In this document: piece after piece, positions 1 through 6,842 of the stretch
How the letters are laid out: every line of letters starts with the position of its first letter
Numbering within the stretch: the first letter of the stretch is position 1
Source of the DNA: Deferribacteraceae bacterium
GTDB taxonomy: Bacteria > Chrysiogenota > Deferribacteres > Deferribacterales > JAISNW01
Assembly: GCA_031278965.1 (NCBI GenBank)
Contig: JAITJJ010000149.1
Span: forward strand, 1-10,388
Direction: 5' to 3'
Length of the DNA: 10,388 bases
The notes under the pieces: generated by a model
What the model saw: the letters and a program-made list of their open reading frames with translations, nothing else
What the model was told of the DNA's origin: nothing
The model's database searches: none
Position numbers and translations under genes: made by a program

Positions 1-138
1 AAGCTGTTATCTGGAAATAAAACGGTCGGCGATGGATATATTTGGCGGGACATTCCCCAGATAAAACTTTGCGCCGCTGTTCTTTCCGTAATTTTTGTGC
101 TTAATTCCGCTTGCATTAAACAAGCTCAGCGCTCATAA
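1..138 (+). CDS. Possible C-terminal end of a membrane protein (partial, cut by the window start)
   Basis: Frame 1 on the plus strand is open from the first base to a TAA at 136-138, giving 45 residues. The segment contains a hydrophobic run of about 19 residues (roughly residues 23-41, around LCAAVLSVIFVLNS) followed by a polar, basic tail ending in KQAQRS, which would suit a last transmembrane helix. The piece before the helix, RDIPQIKLCAAVLSVIF, loosely resembles the entry to the first helix of CbiQ/EcfT-type transporters, but that similarity is from memory and weak. If it were correct, the TAA would make this a truncated gene. An alternative is that the frame is open by chance, since the minus strand is also open here. 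No function is assigned. Confidence 0.3.
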   Translation, partial: KLLSGNKTVGDGYIWRDIPQIKLCAAVLSVIFVLNSACIKQAQRS

Positions 139-219
139 ACTTGCCGCAAGAATCTTATTATTCTCCTTCGCCTTGATAGACACTCCTTTAATGCAACAAA
201 CTTTTTCCATTCTTTTGGC

Positions 220-248
220 TTGAAATTTCATTAAAAAATAATTATTAA
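220..248 (+). promoter_or_regulatory. Predicted sigma-70-like promoter of the marR-family gene
   Basis: TTGAAA at 220-225 and TATTAA at 243-248 are separated by 17 bases, the optimal spacing. The flanking sequence is very AT-rich. The start codon at 256 lies only 7 bases after the -10 box, so transcription would begin at or next to the ATG. A 10-bp perfect palindrome, AATAATTATT (237-246), overlaps the -10 box. MarR-family proteins often repress their own promoters through palindromes placed this way, so this is a candidate autoregulatory operator, by inference only. Confidence 0.5.
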
Positions 249-255
249 TATAGTT

Positions 256-732
256 ATGAATGATCAATTGCTGATGAAAATCATACACGTCTATAACCTT
301 GCCAATAGGACTATGGCGCAGAGCAACGGAAGGTTCCCGCGGACGCAGGGGACTATACTGAAAATTCTCTCCAAGCACGGCAATATGCCCCAGAAAGATC
401 TTGCCGCATGTCTGCAGGTCAGTGGACCTTCCGTGAGCCAACTAATCACCAAAATGGAAAAAAACGGGTTGGTAAAAAGAAACGAAGGAGAAATTGACGG
501 CCGGTTTTCCCTGGTGACGGCAACAAAGAAAGGGAAAAATGTGGTGGTGAATCTCCGCAAAACTTCCGAAAACAGCTTAAACGAATTATTTAACGCCCTT
601 ACCGATGCCGAAAAAGGGCAGTTCTCCGAGCTGCTATCAAAGATTATATTCTCTCTAGGCGAGGGAAAGGAGATGAAAATCCATAATTTCTGTGAGAAGT
701 GCGGGCTCTGCACGCAAAGTTATGAGATTTAG
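256..732 (+). CDS. MarR-family transcriptional regulator with a C-terminal CxxCxxC motif
   Basis: This 158-residue protein has the length and layout of MarR-family winged-helix DNA-binding dimers. Residues about 31-42 (QGTILKILSKHG) match the family's helix before the HTH. Residues 46-70 hold the helix-turn-helix, including LAACLQVSGPSVSQLI. Residues 76-93 form the wing with the conserved D-x-R (Asp81, Arg83) and a TKKGK turn. The C-terminal helices form the dimer interface. The last 13 residues carry Cys146, Cys149 and Cys152 (CEKCGLC), with another Cys at 52; such a cluster could bind metal or sense thiol oxidation, but this is inference. No Shine-Dalgarno sequence precedes the ATG, and the promoter placement suggests a leaderless mRNA; Met7 (ATG at 274) is an alternative start but also lacks an SD. 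It is the only clear plus-strand gene and converges on rapZ. Its ligand and targets cannot be told from the sequence. Confidence 0.88.
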   Translation: MNDQLLMKIIHVYNLANRTMAQSNGRFPRTQGTILKILSKHGNMPQKDLAACLQVSGPSVSQLITKMEKNGLVKRNEGEIDGRFSLVTATKKGKNVVVNLRKTSENSLNELFNALTDAEKGQFSELLSKIIFSLGEGKEMKIHNFCEKCGLCTQSYEI

Positions 733-761
733 AGATATTTCTACTCCTTGTCTATATCTCT
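731..761. terminator. Inverted repeat across the marR/rapZ convergent junction, possible weak bidirectional terminator
   Basis: AGAGATAT (731-738) and ATATCTCT (754-761) form a perfect 8-bp inverted repeat with a 15-base loop. It spans the end of the marR-family stop codon, the 8-base gap, and the last codons and stop of rapZ. Its position between two convergent genes suits a bidirectional terminator. Against this, the stem is AT-rich and neither strand has a U-tract after it, so termination would be weak; it may instead protect the 3' ends or be chance. Confidence 0.35.
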
Positions 762-1604
762 GTGGGTAATCTGAACTGTAGCATTGCTACCCGAAAAGCG
801 CTTTGCAATCTCTTCCGATATTGCCACCGAGCGGTGATGGCCCGCGGTGCACCCTATGGATACTTTCAGATACTGCTTCCCTTCACGGATATACTGCGGT
901 ATCAAAAACTCCAACAGTGCGGACAGTTTTTCCAAAAACTTATGAGTCATATCCTCTTTCAGCAGAAAGTCTTTAATCGCCTGGTCTGTTCCGCGTTTAT
1001 CCTTCAGTTCATCATAAAAATACGGGTTTTTTAAGAACCTTGCGTCAATGACCAGATCGGAATCAAGCGGTATCCCGTGTTTAAAGCCGAAAGAGCTGAA
1101 AGTAATAAGAAGCTTGTTATCCTCCTTCTCCCTAAAAAAACTGTTGATACAGGCTGCAAGCTCATGAACATTAAGCTCCGTTGTATCAAGGAGAATATTG
1201 GCAAGGGTGCGAATATCTTTAAGAAGTTCCTCTTCGGTTTTTATAGCCTCCAGAATCTCTCCTTCCAACGGGTGCTTACGGCGGGAAGCCTTATAGCGGT
1301 TCATTATAACTTCTGTGGAAGCCGAGAGGAAAAGAACCGTGGCTTTATACTTCTCTTTCAATTCGCCGATAATGCGAAAAGCCGTTTGTTCATCCCCGGA
1401 GCGGGAATCAATTATTAAGGCAATTTTAGGGGTTTTGAGCCCCATATCAAAAAAAACCCCCATGATTTTCTCTAGGATTTTCACCGGCATATTGTCTATG
1501 GTGTAGTAGCCGATGTCTTCCAAAACGTTGGACACGGTGGATTTTCCGGCACCGGAAAGCCCTGTTACCACAACCAGCGAATGTTTTTCATAATCATATT
1601 CCAT
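741..1604 (-). CDS. rapZ: RapZ-family nucleotide-binding protein (RNase adapter-like)
   Basis: This 287-residue protein is full length for the RapZ/YvcJ family (284 in E. coli). The N-terminal P-loop domain shows Walker A GLSGAGKS (15-22), YYTIDNMP (33-40), a Walker B-like IALIIDSR (61-68) and RYKASRRKHPL (103-113). The C-terminal domain shows SFGFKHGIPLDSDLVIDARF (171-190) and GCTAGHHRS (251-259), where the family usually has GCTGGxHRS. In E. coli, RapZ guides RNase E to the sRNA GlmZ and so controls glucosamine-6-phosphate synthase; Bacillus homologues act in other ways. The tail here ends HRDIDKE, where E. coli ends HRTLEKRKP, so most of the basic RNA-binding tail is missing. A GGAG Shine-Dalgarno lies 5 bases before the ATG. 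It follows rpe by 67 bases with no clear terminator, so co-transcription is likely. The family call is firm; an sRNA role is not. Confidence 0.93.
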   Translation of the reverse strand: MEYDYEKHSLVVVTGLSGAGKSTVSNVLEDIGYYTIDNMPVKILEKIMGVFFDMGLKTPKIALIIDSRSGDEQTAFRIIGELKEKYKATVLFLSASTEVIMNRYKASRRKHPLEGEILEAIKTEEELLKDIRTLANILLDTTELNVHELAACINSFFREKEDNKLLITFSSFGFKHGIPLDSDLVIDARFLKNPYFYDELKDKRGTDQAIKDFLLKEDMTHKFLEKLSALLEFLIPQYIREGKQYLKVSIGCTAGHHRSVAISEEIAKRFSGSNATVQITHRDIDKE

Positions 1605-1613
1605 CTGTTCTCC

Positions 1614-1623
1614 GGCGGCCGCC
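1614..1623. repeat. 10-bp perfect GC palindrome upstream of rapZ
   Basis: GGCGGCCGCC lies in the 67-base rpe-rapZ gap, directly next to the rapZ Shine-Dalgarno (1613-1610). It is fully GC in a locus of moderate GC. It could be a protein-binding site or an RNA structure affecting rapZ translation; no known site is recognised. Confidence 0.3.
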
Positions 1624-1671
1624 CGCTTGCAATAAGTGCCGCATAAATCTTTAACGGCAAAAAACCGGCTT

Positions 1672-2313
1672 TTATCTCTTTAGGATGCTGTCTATTGCCT
1701 CTCCGTAATCTCCGGAACGGAATACATAGCTTCCCGCCACAAGTATATCAGCTCCTGCCTTCCAGAGAAGTGGTGCGGTTTCATCATTTACTCCCCCGTC
1801 AACCTCAATTAGCGCATCGCTTCTCTTCTCTTTTAAAAGGGTTTTTACTCGTTTAACCTTGTCCGTCCCTTCGGGGATAAAGCTCTGCCCGCCAAAGCCG
1901 GGATTAACCGTCATAACCAGAACAAGATCGCAGTATGCGGCGATCTCTGAGAGAGAGCTTACGGGCGTTGCGGGGTTTAAGGACACCCCGGCTTTTTTCC
2001 CCTTCTCCTTTATGCGGACAAGCAGGCGGTGCAGATGGTTTGCGGCCTCTACATGAATTGTTATAATATCTGCTCCGGCATCAATAAAAGCGTCAATAAA
2101 ATTTTCCGGATATGAAATCATTAGATGAACATCTAAAGGGAGGCCGGTAATACCGTGAATCTGTTTAACTATACCCTGACCGAACGAGATATTAGGCACA
2201 AAGTGCCCGTCCATAATATCAAGGTGCAGAAGATCAGCTCCTGCCTTCTCAAGAAGATCTATCTCCTCTCCGAGACGGGTGAAATCCGCACTTAAAAGTG
2301 ACGGGGCAATCAT
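1672..2313 (-). CDS. rpe: Ribulose-phosphate 3-epimerase
   Basis: This enzyme interconverts ribulose 5-phosphate and xylulose 5-phosphate in the pentose phosphate pathway, in the cytosol. At 213 residues it has the standard length for this TIM-barrel family. The N-terminus IAPSLLSADF is the family signature. Metal-binding and catalytic residues are all present: His30 and Asp32 in LLHLDIMDGHFVPN (28-41), His63 in DVHLMI (61-66), and Asp172 in EVDGGVN (170-176). Asp32 and Asp172 are the expected acid/base pair. Phosphate-binding glycines are seen in MTVNPGFGGQ (134-143) and around VAGSYVF (192-198). Its ATG overlaps the stop of the upstream diguanylate cyclase gene in an ATGA arrangement, implying translational coupling. 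Nothing unusual is seen in the protein. Confidence 0.97.
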   Translation of the reverse strand: MIAPSLLSADFTRLGEEIDLLEKAGADLLHLDIMDGHFVPNISFGQGIVKQIHGITGLPLDVHLMISYPENFIDAFIDAGADIITIHVEAANHLHRLLVRIKEKGKKAGVSLNPATPVSSLSEIAAYCDLVLVMTVNPGFGGQSFIPEGTDKVKRVKTLLKEKRSDALIEVDGGVNDETAPLLWKAGADILVAGSYVFRSGDYGEAIDSILKR

Positions 2314-3392
2314 TCGTCCACCGCCGATCTCTCTTTTGAAGCGTCAGAGAGTTTGGTGCCGAAGGCTTTACTATGGCGCAGGGCGTTATCCGCCCGCCGC
2401 ACTATTTCGCCCGTTTTTTCCGGAGCGGCTCTCGTATCAAGGGGGACCCGCACATACCCTGCACTTATGGAGATAATATCCCCCAGATCAAACTTTTCGG
2501 CAGCGGCACGCGTTTCTTTGGAAATTTTATCAAACTTCCCTTTTATCACATCCGGATCGATGCTATCTAAGATAAAGTAAAATTCATCTCCTCCGAAACG
2601 CCCCAATATCTCTTGCTTTTCAATGATGTGAGAGAAATTTTCTGCCAATATGAACAGAAAGCGATCCGCCTCGCTATGCCCGTGAATATTATTAAGATGC
2701 CCGAAATTATCTAAATCGGCAATCATTAGGGTAAAGCCTTCATTAGTTCTGCGGTATCTTTCAACAAAATTTGCAAGGTGGGAATCCATAGCGCTTTTAT
2801 TGTATATCCCGGTCAGCGGATCATATTTTCCGTAATTCAACAATATATAGGCATTGTGGAGGGTACGGAGGGTAATCCATACCCTAATCATAAAATCTTT
2901 AACAAAATCGGCGTGGGCTTTCCCCGCAAACCTTGCCGCCTGCTTGCTATAGAGGTTAAGACTCCCTATAATTTTCCCGTTTTCCGCTATGGGAGCCGTC
3001 AGAAAGCTTTTTACCCCGTTTACAACAAGGAAAGCGCTGACCAACCCTTCAACATTGCTTCCGAAATACGGTCGTTTTTCAGGATAGGCATAATCAAGGT
3101 AACTAGGGGAGATAAATAATATACGTTTAAGCTCCCCTTCCTCTGTTCCGAAATTATAAAAAGTTTCATCAAGAAAGAGGACTGCCCTGTCTATTTCAAA
3201 AACCTCTTCCATATAGGCGAGAGCTTTTGCATCGATCTCGTATATGGATTCGGAAGTTAAGAATGCATCTTCCACGAGACTGAATCCTTTCTTTTTGGCT
3301 TCATTCTCATTTGCAAGTTCCATTATGCGCTTCAATTCCTCTTTGAGCATCATATTTTCCTTCAAGAGAGTGAAAACTTTATTATTTTTCAT
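2310..3392 (-). CDS. Diguanylate cyclase with a GAF/DUF484-like sensor region
   Basis: This 360-residue protein should make cyclic di-GMP from two GTP. It starts with a short coiled-coil-like segment (about 8-35), followed by a GAF- or DUF484-like domain (about 40-175) that may sense a small ligand. There are no transmembrane segments, so it is probably cytoplasmic. The GGDEF domain (about 188-350) begins at YDPLTGIYNK (190-199). It has metal-binding DLD (226-228), the guanine-contacting Asn in HLNN (232-235) and Asp243, an intact GGDEF signature (267-271), and ADNAL (334-338) near the end. The usual RxxD inhibitory site reads EKQE (258-261), so product inhibition at this site is not expected. 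AAGAGG lies 7 bases before the ATG. It sits 13 bases after polA and overlaps rpe by 4 bases. The enzyme class is secure; the signal sensed is unknown. Confidence 0.93.
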   Translation of the reverse strand: MKNNKVFTLLKENMMLKEELKRIMELANENEAKKKGFSLVEDAFLTSESIYEIDAKALAYMEEVFEIDRAVLFLDETFYNFGTEEGELKRILFISPSYLDYAYPEKRPYFGSNVEGLVSAFLVVNGVKSFLTAPIAENGKIIGSLNLYSKQAARFAGKAHADFVKDFMIRVWITLRTLHNAYILLNYGKYDPLTGIYNKSAMDSHLANFVERYRRTNEGFTLMIADLDNFGHLNNIHGHSEADRFLFILAENFSHIIEKQEILGRFGGDEFYFILDSIDPDVIKGKFDKISKETRAAAEKFDLGDIISISAGYVRVPLDTRAAPEKTGEIVRRADNALRHSKAFGTKLSDASKERSAVDE

Positions 3393-3405
3393 AGGTTGCC
3401 TCTTA

Positions 3406-5802
3406 CTATTTTAATTCTCCCCAATTTGCTCCGACAGATGTGTTTACCACCAACGGAACTGCTAACTTAAAGGCGTTTTCCATCTCAAACTTTGCCTTTA
3501 AAGAAAAATCCTCAATGAGCGGTTTGGGTACTTCAAAAATAAGTTCGTCATGTATCTGCAAGCAGATTTTAACTTTTTCAAAAGAAGTTTTTATCAGTTT
3601 ATCGCAGCGAAGCATAGCGATTTTTATAATATCCGCAGCGCTTCCCTGTATCGGGGCGTTTGTGGCGGCTCTTTCCGCCCTCTGACGGATTACGGAGTTG
3701 CGGCTCGTTATATCGGGGAAAAACCTTTTCCGCCCCAGCAAGGTTTCACAGTATCCATTCTGAGCGGTAAGCCTTATCATTTCGGTTATATATCGGCGGA
3801 CCCCCGAATAGAGAGCAAAATATGCATCTATAAAAGTTTTGGCTTCTTTGGGGGTAACGCCGACATCTCTGGAGAGACCGTAAGAGGAGAGTCCGTATAA
3901 TATCCCGAAATTTACAGCTTTTGCCAAACGCCTCTTATCGGGGGTAAGCTCCTCTTCGGTGAGGTTGAAAATTTTCATAGCGGTTATGCAGTGAATATCC
4001 GCTCCTGCCTCAAAGGCATGGATTAGATTTTCGTCTTTTGAAAAGTGGGCAAGGATTCTCAACTCTATCTGAGAGTAATCCATACTCACAAAAAGGGTGC
4101 CGGCGGCTGGAACAAACGCTTTGCGAATGAGCTTCCCTATCTCTCCCCGAACCGGAATATTCTGCAAATTGGGGGATACGGAAGAGAGCCTGCCGGTAGC
4201 AGTGCCGGTTTGCTTGAAAGTGGTATGAATCCTCCCGTCAGAGGATGCGGCGGCGATAAGAGGGTCGGTATATGTGCTCAGCAATTTTGAGTATTCCCGA
4301 TAAAGCAGAATATCCGAAAGAAGTTCTTTATAGGCAGGAACGGTAAGCATAAGTTCTTTTAAAACATCCTCCGCTGTGGAACGGTTTTGCTTTGAAAGCG
4401 GGGGAATTAGGAGCTTATCATACAAAAACTCAGAGAGCTGTTTCGGGGAATTGATGTTCAGATCATATCCGGCGCTTGTTATAATCTTAGTTGCCACTGC
4501 TGCTAACTTTTTTTTCAGCTGTTTTGCGGTTTCCCTGACTGAAACCGGATCAAGCGCTATCCCGTTAAACTCCATCTTCGCTAATATTCGCGCCAACGGA
4601 AGCTCCGCGTCAAAATATAACCTGCTTAATTTAAGAGTCTCAAGAGTGGTGTTTAAGCGGCTTGCATGTTTCATAATACGGGCTATAAACTCTTCCAGAC
4701 TCTCATTTTTTCCTTTATATATAGTGCCGTTATCGGGCTCTGTAAGCCAGCTTATAAGGAGGCAGTCCCGCCCTTCATAAAAATTTCCGGTTAATTTAAG
4801 TATCTCTTTCAGGTCATAAAATAATGCGTCTTTAGAAATTGTATGATGAACTTTTAAGGTCTCATAAAAGTTTTCATCCGCAACGTATGCCGCTCCGTCA
4901 AGAGCCATACAGAATATCGGGGCTTTTACCTCTCCGGAGAGGCGCAACTTTTTATCTTTCTCCTCCGGCAGTGGTTCTGCTGTCTCTTTGGTCAAGAGCT
5001 TTTGAGCAGCCACACGCATTCCGAGTTTGTAAAGCAGTTCCCTTAAACGCTGCTCATCTCTCCCCGCCGCGGGCTCAAAGTCAATTGCGCTTTCCTTGAG
5101 TTTAATCAGAGAGCGTGCCTTATAAGCAAGTTGACGGTCGTTCTCAAGATTTTCCTTTAATTTGCCTTTCAACTCCTCAATATGGCTGTAAACTCCGTCA
5201 AGGCTGCCGTATTCTGTTATAAGTTTTGCGGCGGTCTTTTCCCCAACACCCGCGACTCCGGGGATATTGTCCGACTTATCCCCTAAGAGAGAGAGGTAGT
5301 CCAACATCTGTTGGGGAGAAACGCCGTATTTCAGAACCGTTTCAGCGCTTCCCAAAAGCTCTCCGTTCTGGTCGTCATAAACTTTTACCCGTTCGTCAAT
5401 TAATTGAAAAAGATCTTTATCTTTAGTGACTATTGCCACCTTATCTAAAGTATTGCCTGCAAGTGAGGCAATAATATCGTCCGCTTCCACTCCTTCTTTA
5501 GCGTAGGTTTTTATCCCTGCCAGAGGGAGGAGGGTTCTTATAAGCTCCAGCTGGGATGCTAGATCCTCCGGCATCTGGTCGCGGTTTGCTTTATACTCCG
5601 GGTATAGATTGTGCCGTTCGGTCTTGCCTTTTGAATCAAAAACCGCAATAATCTCCGTAGGTTTAAGGTCTTTTTCTAATTTTTCAAGGATAGTAAAGAA
5701 AATGTGAACCGTTCCGGTGGGGCGCCCCTCCGGAGAAGTCAGCGGGGGCGCTTTATGAAACGCCCTGTAGGCAATGGAATTCCCGTCAAGGATTGCTATC
5801 AT
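3406..5802 (-). CDS. polA: DNA polymerase I, apparently without active proofreading
   Basis: This is a family A polymerase of 798 residues, against 928 in E. coli; it would fill gaps, remove RNA primers and act in repair. Residues 1-270 form the 5' nuclease domain, with ILDGNSIAYRAF (4-15), YPEYKANRDQMP (67-78), GVEADDIIA (104-112) and LLGDKSDNIPGVAGVGEKT (172-190). Residues about 290-395 are a shrunken 3'-5' exonuclease-like domain. The Exo I Asp-x-Glu pair and the Exo III region are not recognisable, although Asp330 in FYDLKEIL may match Exo II, a pattern like that of Taq polymerase. The polymerase domain is intact: TGRLSSVSPNLQNIP (536-550), motif A VSMDYSQIELR with Asp575, motif B with Lys628 and Phe632, and motif C HDE (751-753). 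The gene overlaps the end of gpsA by 17 bases and has only a weak Shine-Dalgarno, so it probably depends on coupling. Confidence 0.97.
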   Translation of the reverse strand: MIAILDGNSIAYRAFHKAPPLTSPEGRPTGTVHIFFTILEKLEKDLKPTEIIAVFDSKGKTERHNLYPEYKANRDQMPEDLASQLELIRTLLPLAGIKTYAKEGVEADDIIASLAGNTLDKVAIVTKDKDLFQLIDERVKVYDDQNGELLGSAETVLKYGVSPQQMLDYLSLLGDKSDNIPGVAGVGEKTAAKLITEYGSLDGVYSHIEELKGKLKENLENDRQLAYKARSLIKLKESAIDFEPAAGRDEQRLRELLYKLGMRVAAQKLLTKETAEPLPEEKDKKLRLSGEVKAPIFCMALDGAAYVADENFYETLKVHHTISKDALFYDLKEILKLTGNFYEGRDCLLISWLTEPDNGTIYKGKNESLEEFIARIMKHASRLNTTLETLKLSRLYFDAELPLARILAKMEFNGIALDPVSVRETAKQLKKKLAAVATKIITSAGYDLNINSPKQLSEFLYDKLLIPPLSKQNRSTAEDVLKELMLTVPAYKELLSDILLYREYSKLLSTYTDPLIAAASSDGRIHTTFKQTGTATGRLSSVSPNLQNIPVRGEIGKLIRKAFVPAAGTLFVSMDYSQIELRILAHFSKDENLIHAFEAGADIHCITAMKIFNLTEEELTPDKRRLAKAVNFGILYGLSSYGLSRDVGVTPKEAKTFIDAYFALYSGVRRYITEMIRLTAQNGYCETLLGRKRFFPDITSRNSVIRQRAERAATNAPIQGSAADIIKIAMLRCDKLIKTSFEKVKICLQIHDELIFEVPKPLIEDFSLKAKFEMENAFKLAVPLVVNTSVGANWGELK

Positions 5803-6793
5803 GTTGATTTTCTTTCACAAGCGGGCGGTGCATAAGATCCCATGCTGCGTTCAGCACTTTTTTATTTTCGTAGATTATCTGATATACCTCTGTGCAAATA
5901 GGCATATAGATATTCAGTTTTTTAGATGCCAGATATACCGCTTTTGCGGTATATATTCCTTCCGCAACGGTTTTAAGTTTGGTGGTAATCTCTTCAAGGG
6001 TAAACCCTTCTGCAAGCCTCATCCCCGCCTGCCGGTTGCGGCTGTTGTCAACCGTGGCGGTAAGCACTAAATCGCCCAAACCTGCAAGCCCCATAAAAGT
6101 TTCTTTTTTAGCTCCGTAAGCAACGCCAAAGCGGGTTATCTCCGCAAGCCCGCGGGTAACAAGGGCAGCCCTTGCGTTATGGTCAAAATTAAGGCCATCG
6201 CTTATTCCGGTGGCAACGGCGATGACGTTTTTCAAGGCTCCCCCTACTTCAAGCCCGATTATATCATCACTTGAATATATGCGGAAATAATCGGCGGAAA
6301 TCTCGTTCTGCCACCATTTGGCAGCATCAATATCAGGAGACGCCAGGGTAACGGTGGTTGGTTTTTTCAAGCCGACCTCTTTTGCAAAAGATGGCCCGCT
6401 CACCATAGAATAACGGGCTTCCACCTCTTCTTTTAATACCTGCACCACGAGTTTGCCGGAATCTATCTCAAGGCCTTTAGAGGCGTTAAGCACATTTGCC
6501 CCTTTAAGAACTCCTTTATACTGTCTTGCAACATCACGGGTAAACTGCGTTGGAACCGTCCAAATTATGTTGCGGGCATCGCATGTCCCAAGCTCTCCCA
6601 TAGGTCTGGCAAATACGGAGGAATTCAAGATGACGCCGCCTAAAAACGGTTTATTTTCATGGTAATGGTTGATTGAGGCAACAACATCTTCTTCCCTGGC
6701 AAACAACTCCACCAGCCGCCCGCCTTCGGCGGCCAAAGTGGCAAGAGCTGTTCCCCATGCACCCCCGCCGACAACAGCTATCTTATCTTTCAT
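5786..6793 (-). CDS. gpsA: Glycerol-3-phosphate dehydrogenase [NAD(P)+]
   Basis: GpsA reduces dihydroxyacetone phosphate to sn-glycerol 3-phosphate, the backbone for phospholipids. At 335 residues it matches the family. The Rossmann motif is GGGAWGTALA (9-18). Further landmarks are NASKGLE (103-109) with Lys105, SGPSFAKEV (132-140), GGALKNV (184-190) with the catalytic Lys188, and GLAGLGDLVLTAT (235-247) followed by the SRNR substrate loop (251-254). GGGGAG lies 7 bases before the ATG and is a strong Shine-Dalgarno. A candidate promoter is directly upstream, so gpsA is probably the first gene of a gpsA-polA-cyclase-rpe-rapZ transcript. The C-terminal tail (KENQHDSNP) is polar and overlaps the polA start. 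Confidence 0.97.
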   Translation of the reverse strand: MKDKIAVVGGGAWGTALATLAAEGGRLVELFAREEDVVASINHYHENKPFLGGVILNSSVFARPMGELGTCDARNIIWTVPTQFTRDVARQYKGVLKGANVLNASKGLEIDSGKLVVQVLKEEVEARYSMVSGPSFAKEVGLKKPTTVTLASPDIDAAKWWQNEISADYFRIYSSDDIIGLEVGGALKNVIAVATGISDGLNFDHNARAALVTRGLAEITRFGVAYGAKKETFMGLAGLGDLVLTATVDNSRNRQAGMRLAEGFTLEEITTKLKTVAEGIYTAKAVYLASKKLNIYMPICTEVYQIIYENKKVLNAAWDLMHRPLVKENQHDSNP

Positions 6794-6811
6794 TATAACA
6801 CTCCCCTATAT

Positions 6812-6842
6812 ATAATACACACTAAAACCCTAATAAAATCAA
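6812..6842 (-). promoter_or_regulatory. Candidate promoter of the gpsA operon
   Basis: Read on the minus strand, TTGATT (6842-6837) and TATTAT (6817-6812) are separated by 19 bases, slightly longer than ideal. A run reading TATATA follows the -10 box and could serve as an alternative. The -10 box is 18 bases before the gpsA ATG, leaving a short leader with the GGGGAG Shine-Dalgarno. The placement at the only large gap in the minus-strand gene series supports the call. Confidence 0.4.

Noticed and set aside
1..116. Minus-strand frame starting with ATG at 116 and running off the left edge
   Set aside because: No Shine-Dalgarno, no family-like motifs, and the plus-strand frame through the same bases looks more protein-like.
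133..441. Minus-strand 102-codon frame over the marR promoter and 5' end
   Set aside because: Most of it is antisense to the clear marR-family gene, it has no Shine-Dalgarno, and its translation resembles no protein family.
291..713. Minus-strand 140-codon frame antisense to the marR-family gene
   Set aside because: It mirrors the coding strand of a well-supported gene; the length follows from codon bias of the real gene.
1645..1671. Possible rpe terminator in the rpe-rapZ gap
   Set aside because: Only a 3-bp GC stem around a T-run can be drawn, too weak for an intrinsic terminator.
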